A DNA stretch of 64,000 nucleotides from Streptomyces sp. cg36 (GCF_041080675.1 NZ_CP163520.1:2914001-2978000); one strand, 5' to 3'; numbered from the stretch's first letter, positions 8,661 through 19,199 are shown. Program-made: numbers and translations. Notes: generated by a model from the sequence alone, not told the origin.

Positions 8661-9584
8661 CAGGTCGACGCGTACGAGGTGGCGCGGCCCGGCCCATGGA
8701 TCGCGCGAGCCAGCCGCGCCGCCGGACTCCCCGGCATCCTCCGCCGCTCCCACCCCCCTCACCCCTCTCATCTCCCGCATCTCTCGCAGGTCCCGCAGCA
8801 TGGGCTCGGCTTCGCGGAGGGTGCGGAGGGCGTCCGGGGAGAGTTCGGCGTGGACGATCTCCTCGTCGTGGGGGCCCGCCTCGGCCACGATGCGGCCGTC
8901 GGGGCCCCACACGGCGCTGTTGCCGCAGGTCTCCCAACCGCCGGTCGTACCAATGTGGTTGGCGAGCACCGCGTACACCGTGTTGTCGAAGGCGCGCGCG
9001 GGGAACCAGACGCGTGACTCGTGGTGGCCGCCCCCGACGCCGAACAGCGCCCCCACGACGTACGCGTGGCATCCGTCGAGCGCCGCGGCGCGCGCGTGCT
9101 CGGGGAAGCCGGAGTCGTAACAGACGCCGAGGCCGAGGCGCCACTCCCCCACTTCGAGGGTGAGCCCGGTGGAGCCCGGCCGGTACACGTCCCGCTCGGC
9201 CTTGAACAGTGTCTGCTTGTCGTAGCGGGCACGGACGCCGGAGCCGTCGATCACGAGGGCGGACACGTACAGTTCGCCGCCGTCGTGGACGGCGGCGCCG
9301 ACGATCGCGACCACACCGCTCTCCCGGCAGGCGGCCACGACGGGCGCGAGGCGGGGGTCGGCGAGCCCGTTCACGGCGCACCGCTCGGGGTCGGCCCGGA
9401 TGAGCTCGGGCTCGTACCCGCTCAGGAACTTCTCGGCGAGGACGACGACTTGCGCACCACCCGCTCCGGCGGCCCGCACCAGACGGGCGGCGGTGGCGGC
9501 GTTGGCGGTGACATCACCGGCGACGACGTGGGCCTGGGCGGCGGCTATCCGCAAGGGCTGAGAGGGAATCCCGTATTCGATCAC
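8634..9584 (-). CDS. Nitrilase-superfamily carbon-nitrogen hydrolase
   Basis: 316-residue C-N hydrolase with the Glu-Lys-Cys triad in context: VVVLAEKFLSGYE (Glu about 50), RYDKQTLFK (Lys about 125) and LGVCYDSGFPEHA (Cys about 155). It probably hydrolyses a small amide or nitrile in the cytosol. The start is GTG 9584. After the catalytic domain (about 1-255) the protein carries an Ala/Gly-rich tail of roughly 60 residues whose end is encoded inside the adjacent tandem repeats, suggesting the reading frame was extended or altered by repeat activity. Confidence 0.88.
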   Translation of the reverse strand: MIEYGIPSQPLRIAAAQAHVVAGDVTANAATAARLVRAAGAGGAQVVVLAEKFLSGYEPELIRADPERCAVNGLADPRLAPVVAACRESGVVAIVGAAVHDGGELYVSALVIDGSGVRARYDKQTLFKAERDVYRPGSTGLTLEVGEWRLGLGVCYDSGFPEHARAAALDGCHAYVVGALFGVGGGHHESRVWFPARAFDNTVYAVLANHIGTTGGWETCGNSAVWGPDGRIVAEAGPHDEEIVHAELSPDALRTLREAEPMLRDLREMREMRGVRGVGAAEDAGESGGAAGSRDPWAGPRHLVRVDLPVPHAPAG

Positions 9585-9775
9585 GGACCTTCACCCTACC
9601 GGGGCGGGTGGTGGGCGTGCGGGGCTGGGCGGCCGGGCCGGATCACCAAACCCTTGTTCGAACCCGAAGGGGTCCCTGCCCTCCGTCTCCACGTCCCGTG
9701 CACCGCTCCGCGCCCGGCGACGGAAGGCCGCCTCCGTGAGCGTCGTCACTCTGCTGACCTCTTTTGGAGCCCTTA

Positions 9776-9794
9776 TCCAGCACCGGTCCAGCAC
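9776..9794 (+). repeat. Direct repeat flanking TA module (left copy)
   Basis: 19-base sequence made of two TCCAGCAC words (TCCAGCACCGGTCCAGCAC). It matches the right copy at 10446-10464 in 17 of 19 bases, so the two copies bracket the toxin-antitoxin module. Confidence 0.6.
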
Positions 9795-9859
9795 AGTGCG
9801 AGTTCACCCAGTACATCCGACACACACGAGCCAACGAACGCCCGCCGCCCACGACACAT

Positions 9860-9869
9860 TGTGTACACA
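9860..9869. promoter_or_regulatory. YefM-type operator palindrome
   Basis: Perfect 10-base palindrome TGTGTACACA with the TGTACA core, 26 bases upstream of the antitoxin start. TGTACA palindromes are the known operator motif of E. coli YefM-YoeB, so autorepression by the antitoxin-toxin complex is likely. Confidence 0.6.
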
Positions 9870-9894
9870 TGAGACACTCGGTACCTTTGAGCGC

Positions 9895-10164
9895 ATGACG
9901 CAGCCTCTCCCCATAGAGTCCATCCGAGACGTGCGTGCCCACCTCGCCGAGGTGGTGGAGCGCGCCGATCGCGACGACGTACCCACGGTGATCACGCGCC
10001 GGGGCAAGGAGGTCGCCGCCGTCGTCTCCATCGAAGTCCTGCGCAAGTACCAGGAGTGGGAGGAGCGCGAAATCAATCGGATCATCGACGAGCGCATGGC
10101 CAACCCGGCGCCCGGCATCCCGATCGAGGACATCATGAGGGAGACGCTGGCGCGCGGTGAGTGA
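9895..10164 (+). CDS. Phd/YefM-family antitoxin
   Basis: 89 residues with the Phd/YefM fold: an N-terminal DNA-binding part (SIRDVRAHLAEVVERADRDDVPTVITRRGKEVAAVVSIE, in pieces) and a charged C-terminal toxin-binding tail (EWEEREINRIIDERMANP). It neutralises the RelE-type toxin encoded downstream and should repress its own promoter at the palindrome at 9860. The ATG at 9895 is the first methionine in frame before the conserved start; no strong ribosome binding site precedes it. Its stop overlaps the toxin start by 8 bases, implying coupled translation. Confidence 0.9.
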   Translation: MTQPLPIESIRDVRAHLAEVVERADRDDVPTVITRRGKEVAAVVSIEVLRKYQEWEEREINRIIDERMANPAPGIPIEDIMRETLARGE

Positions 10165-10510
10165 GTACAGGACCGTCTTCCGACCCGAGGCGCAGGCCGA
10201 GCTTCGCAAGATCCTCCGCGACATGGCCCTGCGCATCCTGGCGAAGCTGACCGAGCTGGAATCCGACCCACTCGGCTTCAACACCACCGCACTCGTGTCC
10301 CAGCCGGACCGCCGCCGACTGCGTGTCGGCGACTACCGCGTCGTCTACACGCTCGACAACGGGGAACTGGTGGTCTGGGTCGTTCACGTGGGACACCGAT
10401 CCACCGTTTACGACACCCGATCACCTCTGACCGCGCGTCAGAACATCCAGCACCCATCCAGCACGGCGACGACGAAGGGGCCGGACTCGACAGAGCCCGA
10501 CCCCTTCTGA
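10157..10510 (+). CDS. RelE/ParE-family toxin
   Basis: 117-residue RelE-superfamily protein starting at GTG 10157, inside the antitoxin gene. The core (about 1-85) shows the typical pattern YRTVFRPEAQAELRKI, then QPDRRRLRVGDYRVVYTLDNGELVVWVVHVGHR, fitting an mRNA interferase dependent on the ribosome. The final 30 residues (after VYDT) are polar, low in structure and beyond the usual family length. The right flanking direct repeat and a terminator hairpin both lie within this tail, so the tail may be a read-through of formerly non-coding DNA. Confidence 0.9.
   Translation: MSEYRTVFRPEAQAELRKILRDMALRILAKLTELESDPLGFNTTALVSQPDRRRLRVGDYRVVYTLDNGELVVWVVHVGHRSTVYDTRSPLTARQNIQHPSSTATTKGPDSTEPDPF
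10446..10464 (+). repeat. Direct repeat flanking TA module (right copy)
   Basis: TCCAGCACCCATCCAGCAC, 17 of 19 identical to 9776-9794, and located in the extended 3' end of the toxin gene. Confidence 0.6.
10475..10506. terminator. Hairpin between relE and ychF
   Basis: Arms AAGGGGCCGGACTC and GAGCCCGACCCCTT pair with two non-Watson-Crick positions around a GACA loop. It lies inside the last codons of the toxin gene and between convergent genes, so it can serve both. Confidence 0.55.
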
Positions 10511-10553
10511 CTTGCACGTTTGACTCAATGCCTCACGTGAAGTTCGCGTACGA

Positions 10554-11642
<1,089 letters not shown>

Positions 11643-11852
11643 GTTGGCGACTTCCCGGTACGAGGGTGATGGTCCGTCCGCCCCCGGGCCGGGGGCCGAC
11701 GCCCCCGCGGATGGGGGCCGACTCACCAGTTTACGGGCGTGCCGCGCCGTCAGCGACGGCCGCCGCCGGGTCGGGCCCGGCACCGCCCATACCGCCTCCG
11801 GGGGCGGTTTCGCGTCGAACGCAACGCCAAGCTCACCCAAAGGGCGTGTCCC

Positions 11853-12482
11853 ATGAGTGGTTACTCCCCTGTTGCGACCTACGTTGGTCCGGTGGAGCAA
11901 TACAGGACGCGCACCCCGCAGCACGGACAGCGAGCACGGACGGCCGGTGACCCCGCCGAGCGGCGCCCGGCCGGGCGCACCCCCGGGCGGCCTCCGCTCG
12001 GGCCGCAGGCCGCCGGGGAGGCGTCCGCCGTGTACCGGGTGGCGGCGAAGCCCGCCCCGCCGTTCGCGCTGGCCCTGCGCAGGCTGCCGCAGCCCCGGCT
12101 CACCGGGCTGGGCGGCGGGCTCTTCGCCGCTGCCCTGATGTTCCTGGTCGGCTGTCTCGACTGGCTGCTCTTCGACGGCTCACCCGCCGTGTACGGCGTG
12201 CTGTTCCTGCCGGTCAGCGCGGTGACGGCGCTCTGGGTGCGCCCCGCCGACCTGGTCAGCGCACCCATCAGCGTGCCGATCGCCTTCGCCTTCGGCATCG
12301 TCCCGATCGCGGACGGCAGCGGCGGCCTCGGCGGTCAGGCCATGGCCGTGGTCACCGCCCTCGCCCTGCACGCGGGCTGGCTGTACGGCGGCACGCTGGT
12401 GGCCGGGGTGATCGCGAGCGTGCGCAAGGTCCGGCTGATGGGCCGACGACGCAACCGGCCCGCCGTCCCGCCCCGCCGGTAG
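11853..12482 (+). CDS. DUF6542-type membrane protein
   Basis: 209 residues: a disordered, Arg/Pro-rich N-terminus (about 1-85) and three or four membrane segments (GGGLFAAALMFLVGCLDWLLF, GVLFLPVSAVTALWV, PISVPIAFAFGIVPI and a C-terminal helix near AMAVVTALALHAGWLYGGTLVAG), ending in a basic RRRNRPAVPPRR tail. This is the DUF6542 pattern, found beside ispH and ychF in many Streptomyces. Function unknown. The start is ATG 11853; no strong ribosome binding site is visible. Confidence 0.8.
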   Translation: MSGYSPVATYVGPVEQYRTRTPQHGQRARTAGDPAERRPAGRTPGRPPLGPQAAGEASAVYRVAAKPAPPFALALRRLPQPRLTGLGGGLFAAALMFLVGCLDWLLFDGSPAVYGVLFLPVSAVTALWVRPADLVSAPISVPIAFAFGIVPIADGSGGLGGQAMAVVTALALHAGWLYGGTLVAGVIASVRKVRLMGRRRNRPAVPPRR

Positions 12483-12948
12483 CCCACCCGGCCCGTACGG
12501 GCGGAGAGCGGGTGCCCCGGCCCGGCTCAGCGCCCAGCCCGCCGCCACACGGCCAGCCCTCCCTCCGACGCGTGCCTGGCCGCCCGGCCCAGCCCCCGTA
12601 CGCAGGAACGGGAAGCGGGGACGGCTCGGGCAGGAAACCACCGGCCAGCCCCCCCGTATGCAGGAACGGGAAGCGGACACCCCCCGCGGCGCGCTCCTGG
12701 CCCCGACCGCCCCCCGTACGGCTGGAAGCCTGCGCCCCCCGTCGGCGTACCCCCCGAACACCGTTCCAGCCCGGCCCCTCTGAGGTGTACCGGCGGGCAG
12801 GAGCTCGACCCGGCTGAGTACGCGCGGGGCGGGGACTTGGCCTGGCTCACCGGCGGGCGGGGCCGCCTGGTTCAGTCCCGGCGGGGCGGGGCTCGCCGGC
12901 CCCGGCTGAGCGCCGGAGCGCCGCACTCTCCGTCCGGGCCCCCGCCCC
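12483..12948. repeat. Intergenic region with ~59-bp degenerate repeats
   Basis: 466 bases between convergent genes with no supported CDS. A CCCCCGTAYGCAGGAACGGG word followed by AAGCGG occurs at 12593-12617 and 12651-12675, and a third weaker copy (CCCCCCGTACGGCTGGAAGC) starts near 12711, giving 58-60 base spacing. The other sequence is plain GC-rich spacer. Confidence 0.55.
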
Positions 12949-13689
12949 CTACCGCCGCGCCGCCGTCATCGCCGCTCCCACGATTCCCGCGTTGTTCTGC
13001 AGCTGCGCCGGGACGATCTCCGCCCGGATGCCCTCGATCAGGGGCAGGAACTTCGCCGCCTTGCGGCTGACGCCGCCGCCGATGATGAACAGCTCCGGGG
13101 AGAAGAGCATCTCGACGTGCGCGAGGTACTTCTTCACCCGGCGGGCCCAGTGCTCCCAGGTCAGGTCCTCGTCCTCCTTGGCCTTCGTCGACGCGCGCTT
13201 CTCCGCGTCGTGCCCGTTCAGCTCCAGGTGGCCCAGTTCCGTGTTGGGCACCAGGCCGCCGTCGAGGAAGAGGGCGCTGCCGATGCCCGTGCCGAACGTC
13301 AGCAGGATCACCGTGCCCTTGCGGCCCCGGCCCGCGCCGAAGTGCATCTCGGCCACGCCCGCCGCGTCCGCGTCGTTCATCACCGTCACCGGCAGGCCGC
13401 CCAGGCGGTCGCCGAGCAGGCGGGCGCCGTCCACGCCTATCCACTCGTCCGAGACGTTGGCCGCGGTTCTGATCGTGTTGCCCGTGACCACGCCGGGGAA
13501 GGTGATCCCGACCGGGCCCGTCCAGCCGAAGTTGGCGACGACCTCCGCGACGCCGCCCGCCACCGCCTCGGGCGTCGCGGGGTGCGGGGTCAGCACCTTG
13601 TGCCGCTCCAGGGCGAGGTCTCCGCGCTCCAGGTCCACGGGAGCACCCTTGATCCCCGACCCGCCGATGTCCACTCCGAAGACGTTCAT
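12949..13689 (-). CDS. ppgK: Polyphosphate glucokinase
   Basis: 246-residue ROK-family kinase that phosphorylates glucose with polyphosphate (or ATP) as donor. It has the N-terminal phosphate motif [16 protein letters not shown], the catalytic region [16 protein letters not shown], and the actinobacterial PPGK hallmark [24 protein letters not shown] in pieces, followed by a Lys-rich region. The start at ATG 13689 (MNVFGVD) gives the standard length. The neighbouring ispH is co-directional upstream, about 107 bases away. Confidence 0.94.
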   Translation of the reverse strand: MNVFGVDIGGSGIKGAPVDLERGDLALERHKVLTPHPATPEAVAGGVAEVVANFGWTGPVGITFPGVVTGNTIRTAANVSDEWIGVDGARLLGDRLGGLPVTVMNDADAAGVAEMHFGAGRGRKGTVILLTFGTGIGSALFLDGGLVPNTELGHLELNGHDAEKRASTKAKEDEDLTWEHWARRVKKYLAHVEMLFSPELFIIGGGVSRKAAKFLPLIEGIRAEIVPAQLQNNAGIVGAAMTAARR

Positions 13690-13795
13690 GGACACCACGT
13701 TACGGGCGGGCACTGACAGTCACCCGGGGAACGCCCTGACCAGCGGTCCCCGTGCTCCGCCCGCCTCCCGGGCCGGATCGGGCCGGGCCGGTCCG

Positions 13796-14785
13796 CTACT
13801 GCGCGGACCCGCCCGACAGCCGCGCCGCCTCCGCGCGCAGGTCGCGGCGCAGCTCCTTCGGCAGCGAGAACGTGATCGACTCCTCGGCCGCCTTGACGAT
13901 CTCCACGTCCTCGAACCCGCGCTGGGCGAGCCACTCCAGGACGCCCTCGACCAGGACCTCGGGGACGGACGCGCCGGAGGTGAGGCCGACCGTGGTGACC
14001 CCCTCCAGCCATGCCTCGTCGATCTCGTCCGCGAAGTCCACCAGGTGGGCGTCGCGCGCGCCCGCGCCGAGGGCGACCTCGACGAGGCGGACCGAGTTCG
14101 AGGAGTTCTTGGAGCCGACGACGATAACCAGGTCGGCGTCGGCGCCCATCTGCTTCACCGCGGTCTGGCGGTTCTGCGTGGCGTAGCAGATGTCGTCGCT
14201 GGGCGGGGAGATCAGCAGCGGGAACTTCTGCTTCAGCGCGTCCACCGTCTCCATGGTCTCGTCGACCGAGAGGGTGGTCTGGGAGAGCCAGACGACCTTC
14301 GACTCGTCGCGGACCTCGACGCCCGCCACGTCCTCGGGGCCGTCGACCAGCGTGATGTGGTCGGGGGCCTCGCCGGAGGTGCCGATGACCTCCTCGTGGC
14401 CCTCGTGGCCGATCAGCAGGATGTCGTAGTCCTCATTGGCGAAGCGGACGGCTTCCTTGTGGACCTTGGTGACCAGCGGGCAGGTCGCGTCGATGGTGGC
14501 GAGCCCCCGCTCCGCCGCCTCCTCGTGGACCGTCGGCGCCACGCCGTGCGCCGAGAACATCACGATGGAGCCCTCGGGGACCTCCGCCGTCGCGTCGACG
14601 AAGATCGCGCCCTTCTTCTCCAGGGTCTGCACGACGTACTTGTTGTGGACGATCTCGTGGCGTACGTAGATCGGCGACCCGTACTGCTCCAGGGCCTTCT
14701 CGACGGCGATCACGGCGCGGTCCACGCCCGCGCAGTAGCCACGGGGCGCGGCGAGCAGGACACGGCGGGCAGGCGTAGCAGTCAT
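13796..14785 (-). CDS. ispH: 4-hydroxy-3-methylbut-2-enyl diphosphate reductase
   Basis: 329-residue Fe-S enzyme for the last step of the MEP isoprenoid pathway (HMBPP to IPP and DMAPP). The three cluster cysteines are at about 18 ([11 protein letters not shown]), 102 ([11 protein letters not shown]) and 200 ([12 protein letters not shown]). The ATG at 14785 (MTATPARR) is chosen; an in-frame ATG at 14794 is also possible. In this window the other isoprenoid gene is the cis-prenyltransferase at 47060. Confidence 0.96.
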   Translation of the reverse strand: MTATPARRVLLAAPRGYCAGVDRAVIAVEKALEQYGSPIYVRHEIVHNKYVVQTLEKKGAIFVDATAEVPEGSIVMFSAHGVAPTVHEEAAERGLATIDATCPLVTKVHKEAVRFANEDYDILLIGHEGHEEVIGTSGEAPDHITLVDGPEDVAGVEVRDESKVVWLSQTTLSVDETMETVDALKQKFPLLISPPSDDICYATQNRQTAVKQMGADADLVIVVGSKNSSNSVRLVEVALGAGARDAHLVDFADEIDEAWLEGVTTVGLTSGASVPEVLVEGVLEWLAQRGFEDVEIVKAAEESITFSLPKELRRDLRAEAARLSGGSAQ

Positions 14786-15000
14786 GCGGTCCATGGTACG
14801 GCCGGGGTGCGACACCCCCGTGTCGGCCCGGCGCGCCCCGCCCGGCCGCGCGCCCCGCCCGCGCGCCCGTCCTCTCCGCTCGCCCTCCCGCTCACCCTGC
14901 CGTTCGCCCGCGCCCGCCCTCCCCGCTCACCCGCGCCCGTCCGGCGCCCGCTTGCCCGCTCCGGAAGGCCAAAGATCGTCGGGCCCACCAGACTGGCCGC

Positions 15001-16389
15001 ATGAGCGTGCAGAACGAGGAGAGCGAGCGGTCGGCGCCGCACGAGGGGCTGCGGCGCAGCCTCGGATTCCGCGACCTGGTCGTCTACGGGCTGCTGTTCA
15101 TCGCCCCCATGGCGCCCGTCGGCATCTTCGGCACGCTCGATGCGAAGTCGCACGGCGCGGTGGCCCTCGTCTACCTCGTCTCGACGGTCGCGATGGCGTT
15201 CACCGCGTTCAGCTACGCCCAGATGGTGCGGGTCGCCCCGCAGGCGGGCTCGGTCTTCGCGTACGCGCGCGCGGGGCTCGGCGAGGGCGCCGGGTTCGTC
15301 GCCGGGTGGATGGCGATGCTCGACTACCTGCTGATCCCGGCGGTCGCCTATCTGTTCTCCGGGATCGCGATGAACTCCCTGGTCCCGTCCGTCTCCCGCT
15401 GGGTGTGGACCGCGCTGGCGGTGGTGATCACCACCGCGCTCAACCTCTGGGGCGTACGGGCGGCGGCACGGGTCGGCTTCGCGGTCCTCGCCATGGAGAT
15501 CGCCGTACTGCTGGTGTTCGTGGTCTCGGCGGTGGTCGTCCTCGTACAGGACGGGGCGCGGCGCGACTGGCTGTCGCCGCTGGCCGGGGACGTGGGCTTC
15601 TCCATGTCGGCGGTGCTCGGCGCGGTGTCGGTGGCCGTGCTCTCGTACCTGGGCTTCGACGCGATCGCCACCTTCGCGGAGGAGGTGACCGGGGGCAGCG
15701 CCAAGGTCGCGCGCGCGGTGCTGCTCTGTCTGGCGCTCGCGGGCGTGCTGTTCGTGGCGCAGACGTATCTGGCGGCGCTGCTCACACCGTCGTCGTCGGC
15801 CGCGCTGGCCGCCGAGCCCGGCAAGCAGGGCTCGGCCTTCTACGACGCGGTCGAGGTGTCCGTGGGCGACTGGCTGCACGATCTGGTGGCGGTCAGCAAG
15901 GCGATCGGGGCGGCGTTCGCGGCGCTGGCCGGGCAGGCGGCGGCCGGGCGGCTGGTGTTCGCCATGGCCCGCGAGCGGCGGCTGCCGAAGGCGCTGGCCC
16001 GTACGGACTCCGGCGTGCCGCGCGCGGCCCTGCTGGTGGCCGCCGTGGTGACGCTGGTGGCGGCGGTCTGGGCGGCCCGCCGCGACGACGGGATGGACCA
16101 CTTGGTGTCGGTGGTCGACATGGGCGCCCTGACGGCGTTCCTGCTGCTGCACGCGTCGGTGATCGGCTGGTACGCGGTGCGCCGCCGCGACGGCGAGCCC
16201 CGTTGGCTCGCCCATGTGGTCCTGCCGCTGTGCGGCGGCGCGGTGATCGTGGCCGTGATGTGGGAGGCGACGCACACGGCGCAGGTGGTGGGCCTGGTGT
16301 GGCTGGTGCTGGGCATCGGGGTGCTGATGGTGCAGGGCGCGGAACGGTTCGGCCGAGGGACGGGACCCGGCCCAGGCGCGGGGGCGTGA
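15001..16389 (+). CDS. APC-superfamily amino acid permease
   Basis: 462-residue integral membrane protein with about 12 predicted helices and the APC-family first helix [15 protein letters not shown], followed by a GSVFAYAR segment. A conserved cytoplasmic loop reads [16 protein letters not shown]. It likely imports an amino acid or amine by proton symport; the substrate is unknown. The start is ATG 15001 with no obvious ribosome binding site. The C-terminus is a Gly/Pro-rich tail. Gene-free GC-rich sequence separates it from ispH, which is divergent. Confidence 0.9.
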   Translation: MSVQNEESERSAPHEGLRRSLGFRDLVVYGLLFIAPMAPVGIFGTLDAKSHGAVALVYLVSTVAMAFTAFSYAQMVRVAPQAGSVFAYARAGLGEGAGFVAGWMAMLDYLLIPAVAYLFSGIAMNSLVPSVSRWVWTALAVVITTALNLWGVRAAARVGFAVLAMEIAVLLVFVVSAVVVLVQDGARRDWLSPLAGDVGFSMSAVLGAVSVAVLSYLGFDAIATFAEEVTGGSAKVARAVLLCLALAGVLFVAQTYLAALLTPSSSAALAAEPGKQGSAFYDAVEVSVGDWLHDLVAVSKAIGAAFAALAGQAAAGRLVFAMARERRLPKALARTDSGVPRAALLVAAVVTLVAAVWAARRDDGMDHLVSVVDMGALTAFLLLHASVIGWYAVRRRDGEPRWLAHVVLPLCGGAVIVAVMWEATHTAQVVGLVWLVLGIGVLMVQGAERFGRGTGPGPGAGA

Positions 16390-16610
16390 GGGCCGACGCA
16401 CGGGGACGGGGGAACCGGCCGCTACGCGCGCGTGGTGGTGGACCGACGCAACGCCCATGAGCGACAACAGGCGAACCAACCGCCACGCGCCCGTGACCGC
16501 GAACTCCCCCGCCCCGCCACACACCCGGCGACCCGCCGGGCCCCGGACCGCCCCGACCCGGTCCGACGTGTGGTCGGGGGTGTGTCAGTGGGTGCCGTTA
16601 GCCTGCGTAC

Positions 16611-17825
16611 ATGGGTCTGAATACGAGTGCTCAGGCGCCGCTGCCGGTCGGTGAGGTGTCGCGGCTCATCGGGGGGTGGATCGACCGGCTGGGGGCGATC
16701 TGGGTCGAGGGGCAGATCACCCAGCTCTCGCGGCGGCCCGGCGCGGGCGTGGTGTTCCTGACGCTGCGTGACCCGGCGCACGACATCTCGGTGTCGGTCA
16801 CCTGCTACCGGCAGGTGTTCGACGCGGTGGCGGACGTCGTCGCGGAGGGCGCCCGGGTCGTGGTGCACGCGAAGCCGGAGTGGTACGCGCCGCGCGGCCA
16901 GCTGTCGCTGCGGGCCGCGGAGATACGGCCGGTCGGCGTCGGGGAACTGCTGGCCAGGCTGGAGCAGTTGAAGAAGACGCTGGCGGCCGAGGGCCTGTTC
17001 GCGCTCGACCGCAAGCGCCCGCTGCCGTTCCTGCCGCAGCTCGTCGGTCTGGTGGTGGGCCGCGCCTCGGCGGCCGAGCGGGACGTGCTGGAGAACGCGC
17101 GGCGGCGCTGGCCCGCCGTCCGCTTCGAGGTGCGCAACGTGGCGGTGCAGGGGGTGCACGCGGTGCCGCAGGTCGTGGAGGCGGTCCAGGAGCTGGACCG
17201 CATGGCGGACGTCGACGTGATCATCGTGGCGCGGGGCGGCGGCAGCGTGGAGGACCTGCTGCCGTTCTCCGACGAGCGGGTGGTGCGCGCGGTCTCCGGG
17301 TGCCGCACGCCGGTGGTGTCGGCCATCGGGCACGAGCCGGACTCCCCGCTGCTCGACCTGGTGGCGGACCTGCGCGCCTCCACGCCGACGGACGCGGCCA
17401 AGAAGGTGGTCCCCGACGTCGGGGAGGAGCTGGACCGCGTCCGGATGCTGCGGGACCGGGCGCGCCGGCACATGGGGTCGCTGGTCGACCGCGAGGAGCG
17501 GGGGCTGGCCGGGGTCCTGGCCCGCCCCTGGATGGAGCGCCCGCACCGGATGGTGGAGGACCGGGCGGACGAGGTGGAGGCGCTGGTCGACCGCTCCCGC
17601 CGGGTCCTGGGCCACCTCCTGGACCGCGCGGACTCCGAGCTGGCGCACACCCGCGCGCGCGTGGTCGCGCTGTCGCCTGCCGCGACGCTGGAGCGGGGGT
17701 ACGCGGTGCTGCAGCGGGCGGACGGCACGGTGGTGCGGGCGCCCGGGGAGGTCGCCGGGGGCGAGGAGTTGCGGGCCAGGGTGGCCGAGGGCGGGTTCAC
17801 GGTTGTCGTCGGGACGGATGCGTAA
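16611..17825 (+). CDS. xseA: Exodeoxyribonuclease VII large subunit
   Basis: 404-residue catalytic subunit of exonuclease VII, which degrades single-stranded DNA bidirectionally. An N-terminal OB fold (about 16-110, [14 protein letters not shown] and [12 protein letters not shown]) is followed by the nuclease core with [16 protein letters not shown] and [27 protein letters not shown] (in pieces), then helical repeats to the C-terminus. The ATG at 16611 is used. xseB follows 11 bases after the stop. Confidence 0.96.
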   Translation: MGLNTSAQAPLPVGEVSRLIGGWIDRLGAIWVEGQITQLSRRPGAGVVFLTLRDPAHDISVSVTCYRQVFDAVADVVAEGARVVVHAKPEWYAPRGQLSLRAAEIRPVGVGELLARLEQLKKTLAAEGLFALDRKRPLPFLPQLVGLVVGRASAAERDVLENARRRWPAVRFEVRNVAVQGVHAVPQVVEAVQELDRMADVDVIIVARGGGSVEDLLPFSDERVVRAVSGCRTPVVSAIGHEPDSPLLDLVADLRASTPTDAAKKVVPDVGEELDRVRMLRDRARRHMGSLVDREERGLAGVLARPWMERPHRMVEDRADEVEALVDRSRRVLGHLLDRADSELAHTRARVVALSPAATLERGYAVLQRADGTVVRAPGEVAGGEELRARVAEGGFTVVVGTDA

Positions 17826-17836
17826 GGGTGAGTGAC

Positions 17837-18139
17837 ATGGCAGCGAAGGCGAAGACGGACGCGGCGGACGGCGCGGGCGACGGCGGCGGGAGCGGCGCAG
17901 AGCGGGCGGACGGAGGCGCCGCGGTCCCCGCGGGCGCGTCGGCCTCGTCCGAGTCGCTCGGCTACGAGCAGGCGCGGGACGAGCTGATCGACGTCGTCCG
18001 GCGCCTGGAGGCGGGGGGCACGACCCTGGAGGAGTCGCTGGCGCTCTGGGAGCGCGGGGAGGCGCTGGCGAAGGTGTGCCGGCGCTGGCTGGAGGGGGCG
18101 CGGGCCCGGCTGGACGCGGCACTGGAAGCGGAGGGGTAA
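17837..18139 (+). CDS. xseB: Exodeoxyribonuclease VII small subunit
   Basis: 100-residue partner of XseA. The conserved XseB motif is [44 protein letters not shown] (in pieces), in the C-terminal half. The first 35-40 residues are a Gly/Asp/Ala-rich extension beyond the core family. The ATG at 17837 has AAGG nine bases upstream; an in-frame GTG at 17828 is an alternative. Transcribed with xseA. Confidence 0.93.
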   Translation: MAAKAKTDAADGAGDGGGSGAERADGGAAVPAGASASSESLGYEQARDELIDVVRRLEAGGTTLEESLALWERGEALAKVCRRWLEGARARLDAALEAEG

Positions 18140-18173
18140 GTTCCATCAGGGCGGTCCCCGGCCGGCCGGCCCC

Positions 18174-18428
18174 GCACCGGAATGCCCCACTCCGGCCGCG
18201 CCACCCGTCCACGTACCGGATCCACTCAATCCGGCCGCACCGTCCGACCCCGTACCGCAATCAGCTACTCCGGCCGCGCCGCCCGACCCCGTACCGGAAT
18301 CAGCCACTCCGGCCACGCCGCCCGACCGCGCGCCGGATCCACTCGATCCGGCCGCACCGCCCCACCACGTACCGGCTTCAGCCGCCCCGCTCGCGTCGCC
18401 CAGCCGCGTACCGGATCGCCTCACTCCG
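18174..18428. repeat. 39-bp tandem repeat array
   Basis: Units start exactly every 39 bases at 18174, 18213, 18252, 18291, 18330, 18369 and 18408 (last one partial). Each begins with a GTACCGGAATC-like word and carries CACTCCGGCCGC near the middle. The period is 13 codons, so several frames stay open and encode 13-residue repeats on both strands, but there is no ribosome binding site or start that makes a convincing gene. The array lies just after xseB. Confidence 0.9.
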
Positions 18429-18458
18429 CTTTGTGAGGCCGGTCACCCTGCGGCCGGT

Positions 18459-18478
18459 TTAGTTGAAACTTAACCTAA
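18459..18478. promoter_or_regulatory. Possible operator upstream of nitroreductase gene
   Basis: Imperfect dyad TTAGTTGAAACTTAACCTAA about 75 bases before the nitroreductase start, in the only AT-rich patch of this intergenic region. The core AGTT-GA-AACT is symmetric, as in MarR-type operators. It also weakly resembles half of an iron box. Which regulator, if any, binds is unknown. Confidence 0.35.
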
Positions 18479-18551
18479 CTCTGCCTTACGGTGTGCTCAC
18501 CGCTTGATTCCCCCACAAGCGGAATCCCCGTAAGTCCGAAGAAGGTATGCA

Positions 18552-19142
18552 ATGTCTCTCGCCCTCGACTCCGCCGCGCAGGACCTCCTCTTCCGTGAGG
18601 CGCGCACGGCCAACACGTTCACCGACGAGCCGGTGACCGAGGAGCAGGTGCAGGCGATCTACGACCTGGTCAAGTTCGGGCCGACCGCCTTCAACCAGAC
18701 GCCGCTGCGCATCGTGCTGGTCCGCTCCGCCGAGGCCCGCGAGCGCCTGGTGGCGCACATGGCCGAGGGCAACCGCGCCAAGACCGCCACCGCCCCGCTG
18801 GTCGCGATCCTCGCCGCGGACAACGAGTTCCACGAGGAGCTCCCCCAGCTGTTCCCGCACTTCCCGCAGGCCAAGGACGTCTTCTTCAGCGAGCGCCCGG
18901 TCCGGGAGAACGCCGCGACCCTGAACGCCGCCCTCCAGGCCGCCTACTTCATCGTCGGCGTCCGCGCCGCCGGCCTCGCGGCCGGCCCGATGACCGGCTT
19001 CGACGGCGCCGCCATCCAGAAGGAGTTCCTGGACGGCGACCACACCCCGCTGATGGTCGTCAACATCGGCAAGCCGGGCGAGGACGCCTCGTACCCGCGC
19101 AGCCCGCGCCTGTCGTACGACGACGTCGTCACCACCGTCTGA
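18552..19142 (+). CDS. Malonic semialdehyde reductase (RutE/HadB-like nitroreductase)
   Basis: 196-residue nitroreductase-fold flavoprotein. The N-terminus LFREARTANTFTDEPVTEEQVQAIYDLVKFGPTAFN (in pieces) and the segments FNQTPLRIVLV and GPMTGFDGAAIQKEFL match the RutE-type reductase subfamily, which reduces 3-oxopropanoate to 3-hydroxypropanoate with NAD(P)H. No other rut genes are present, so a detoxifying or general role is as likely. The start is ATG 18552 with GAAGG upstream. Confidence 0.85.
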   Translation: MSLALDSAAQDLLFREARTANTFTDEPVTEEQVQAIYDLVKFGPTAFNQTPLRIVLVRSAEARERLVAHMAEGNRAKTATAPLVAILAADNEFHEELPQLFPHFPQAKDVFFSERPVRENAATLNAALQAAYFIVGVRAAGLAAGPMTGFDGAAIQKEFLDGDHTPLMVVNIGKPGEDASYPRSPRLSYDDVVTTV

Positions 19143-19160
19143 GCCACGGGCCCCGGCACA

Positions 19161-19199
19161 CGAAGGCCGCCGCACCCCTCACGGGTGCGGCGGCCTTCG
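19161..19199. terminator. Bidirectional 17-bp hairpin terminator
   Basis: Perfect 17-base stem (19161-19177 with 19183-19199) around a five-base loop, lying between the convergent nitroreductase and DUF4245 genes. Confidence 0.85.

Larger units (their letters stand above)
9585..9894. other. Divergent intergenic region with TA promoter
   Basis: 310 bases between the nitrilase start and the antitoxin start. It contains one of two flanking direct repeats (9776-9794) and the TGTACA palindrome (9860-9869) ahead of the antitoxin. Base composition is less GC-rich from 9830 onward than in the neighbours. Confidence 0.55.

Noticed and set aside
18174..18428. CRISPR array
   Set aside because: The 39-base units are contiguous and degenerate with no unique spacers and no cas genes.
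18459..18478. Second iron box upstream of the nitroreductase
   Set aside because: Only the right half resembles the consensus, and the spacing is off by one base; kept only as a generic operator candidate.
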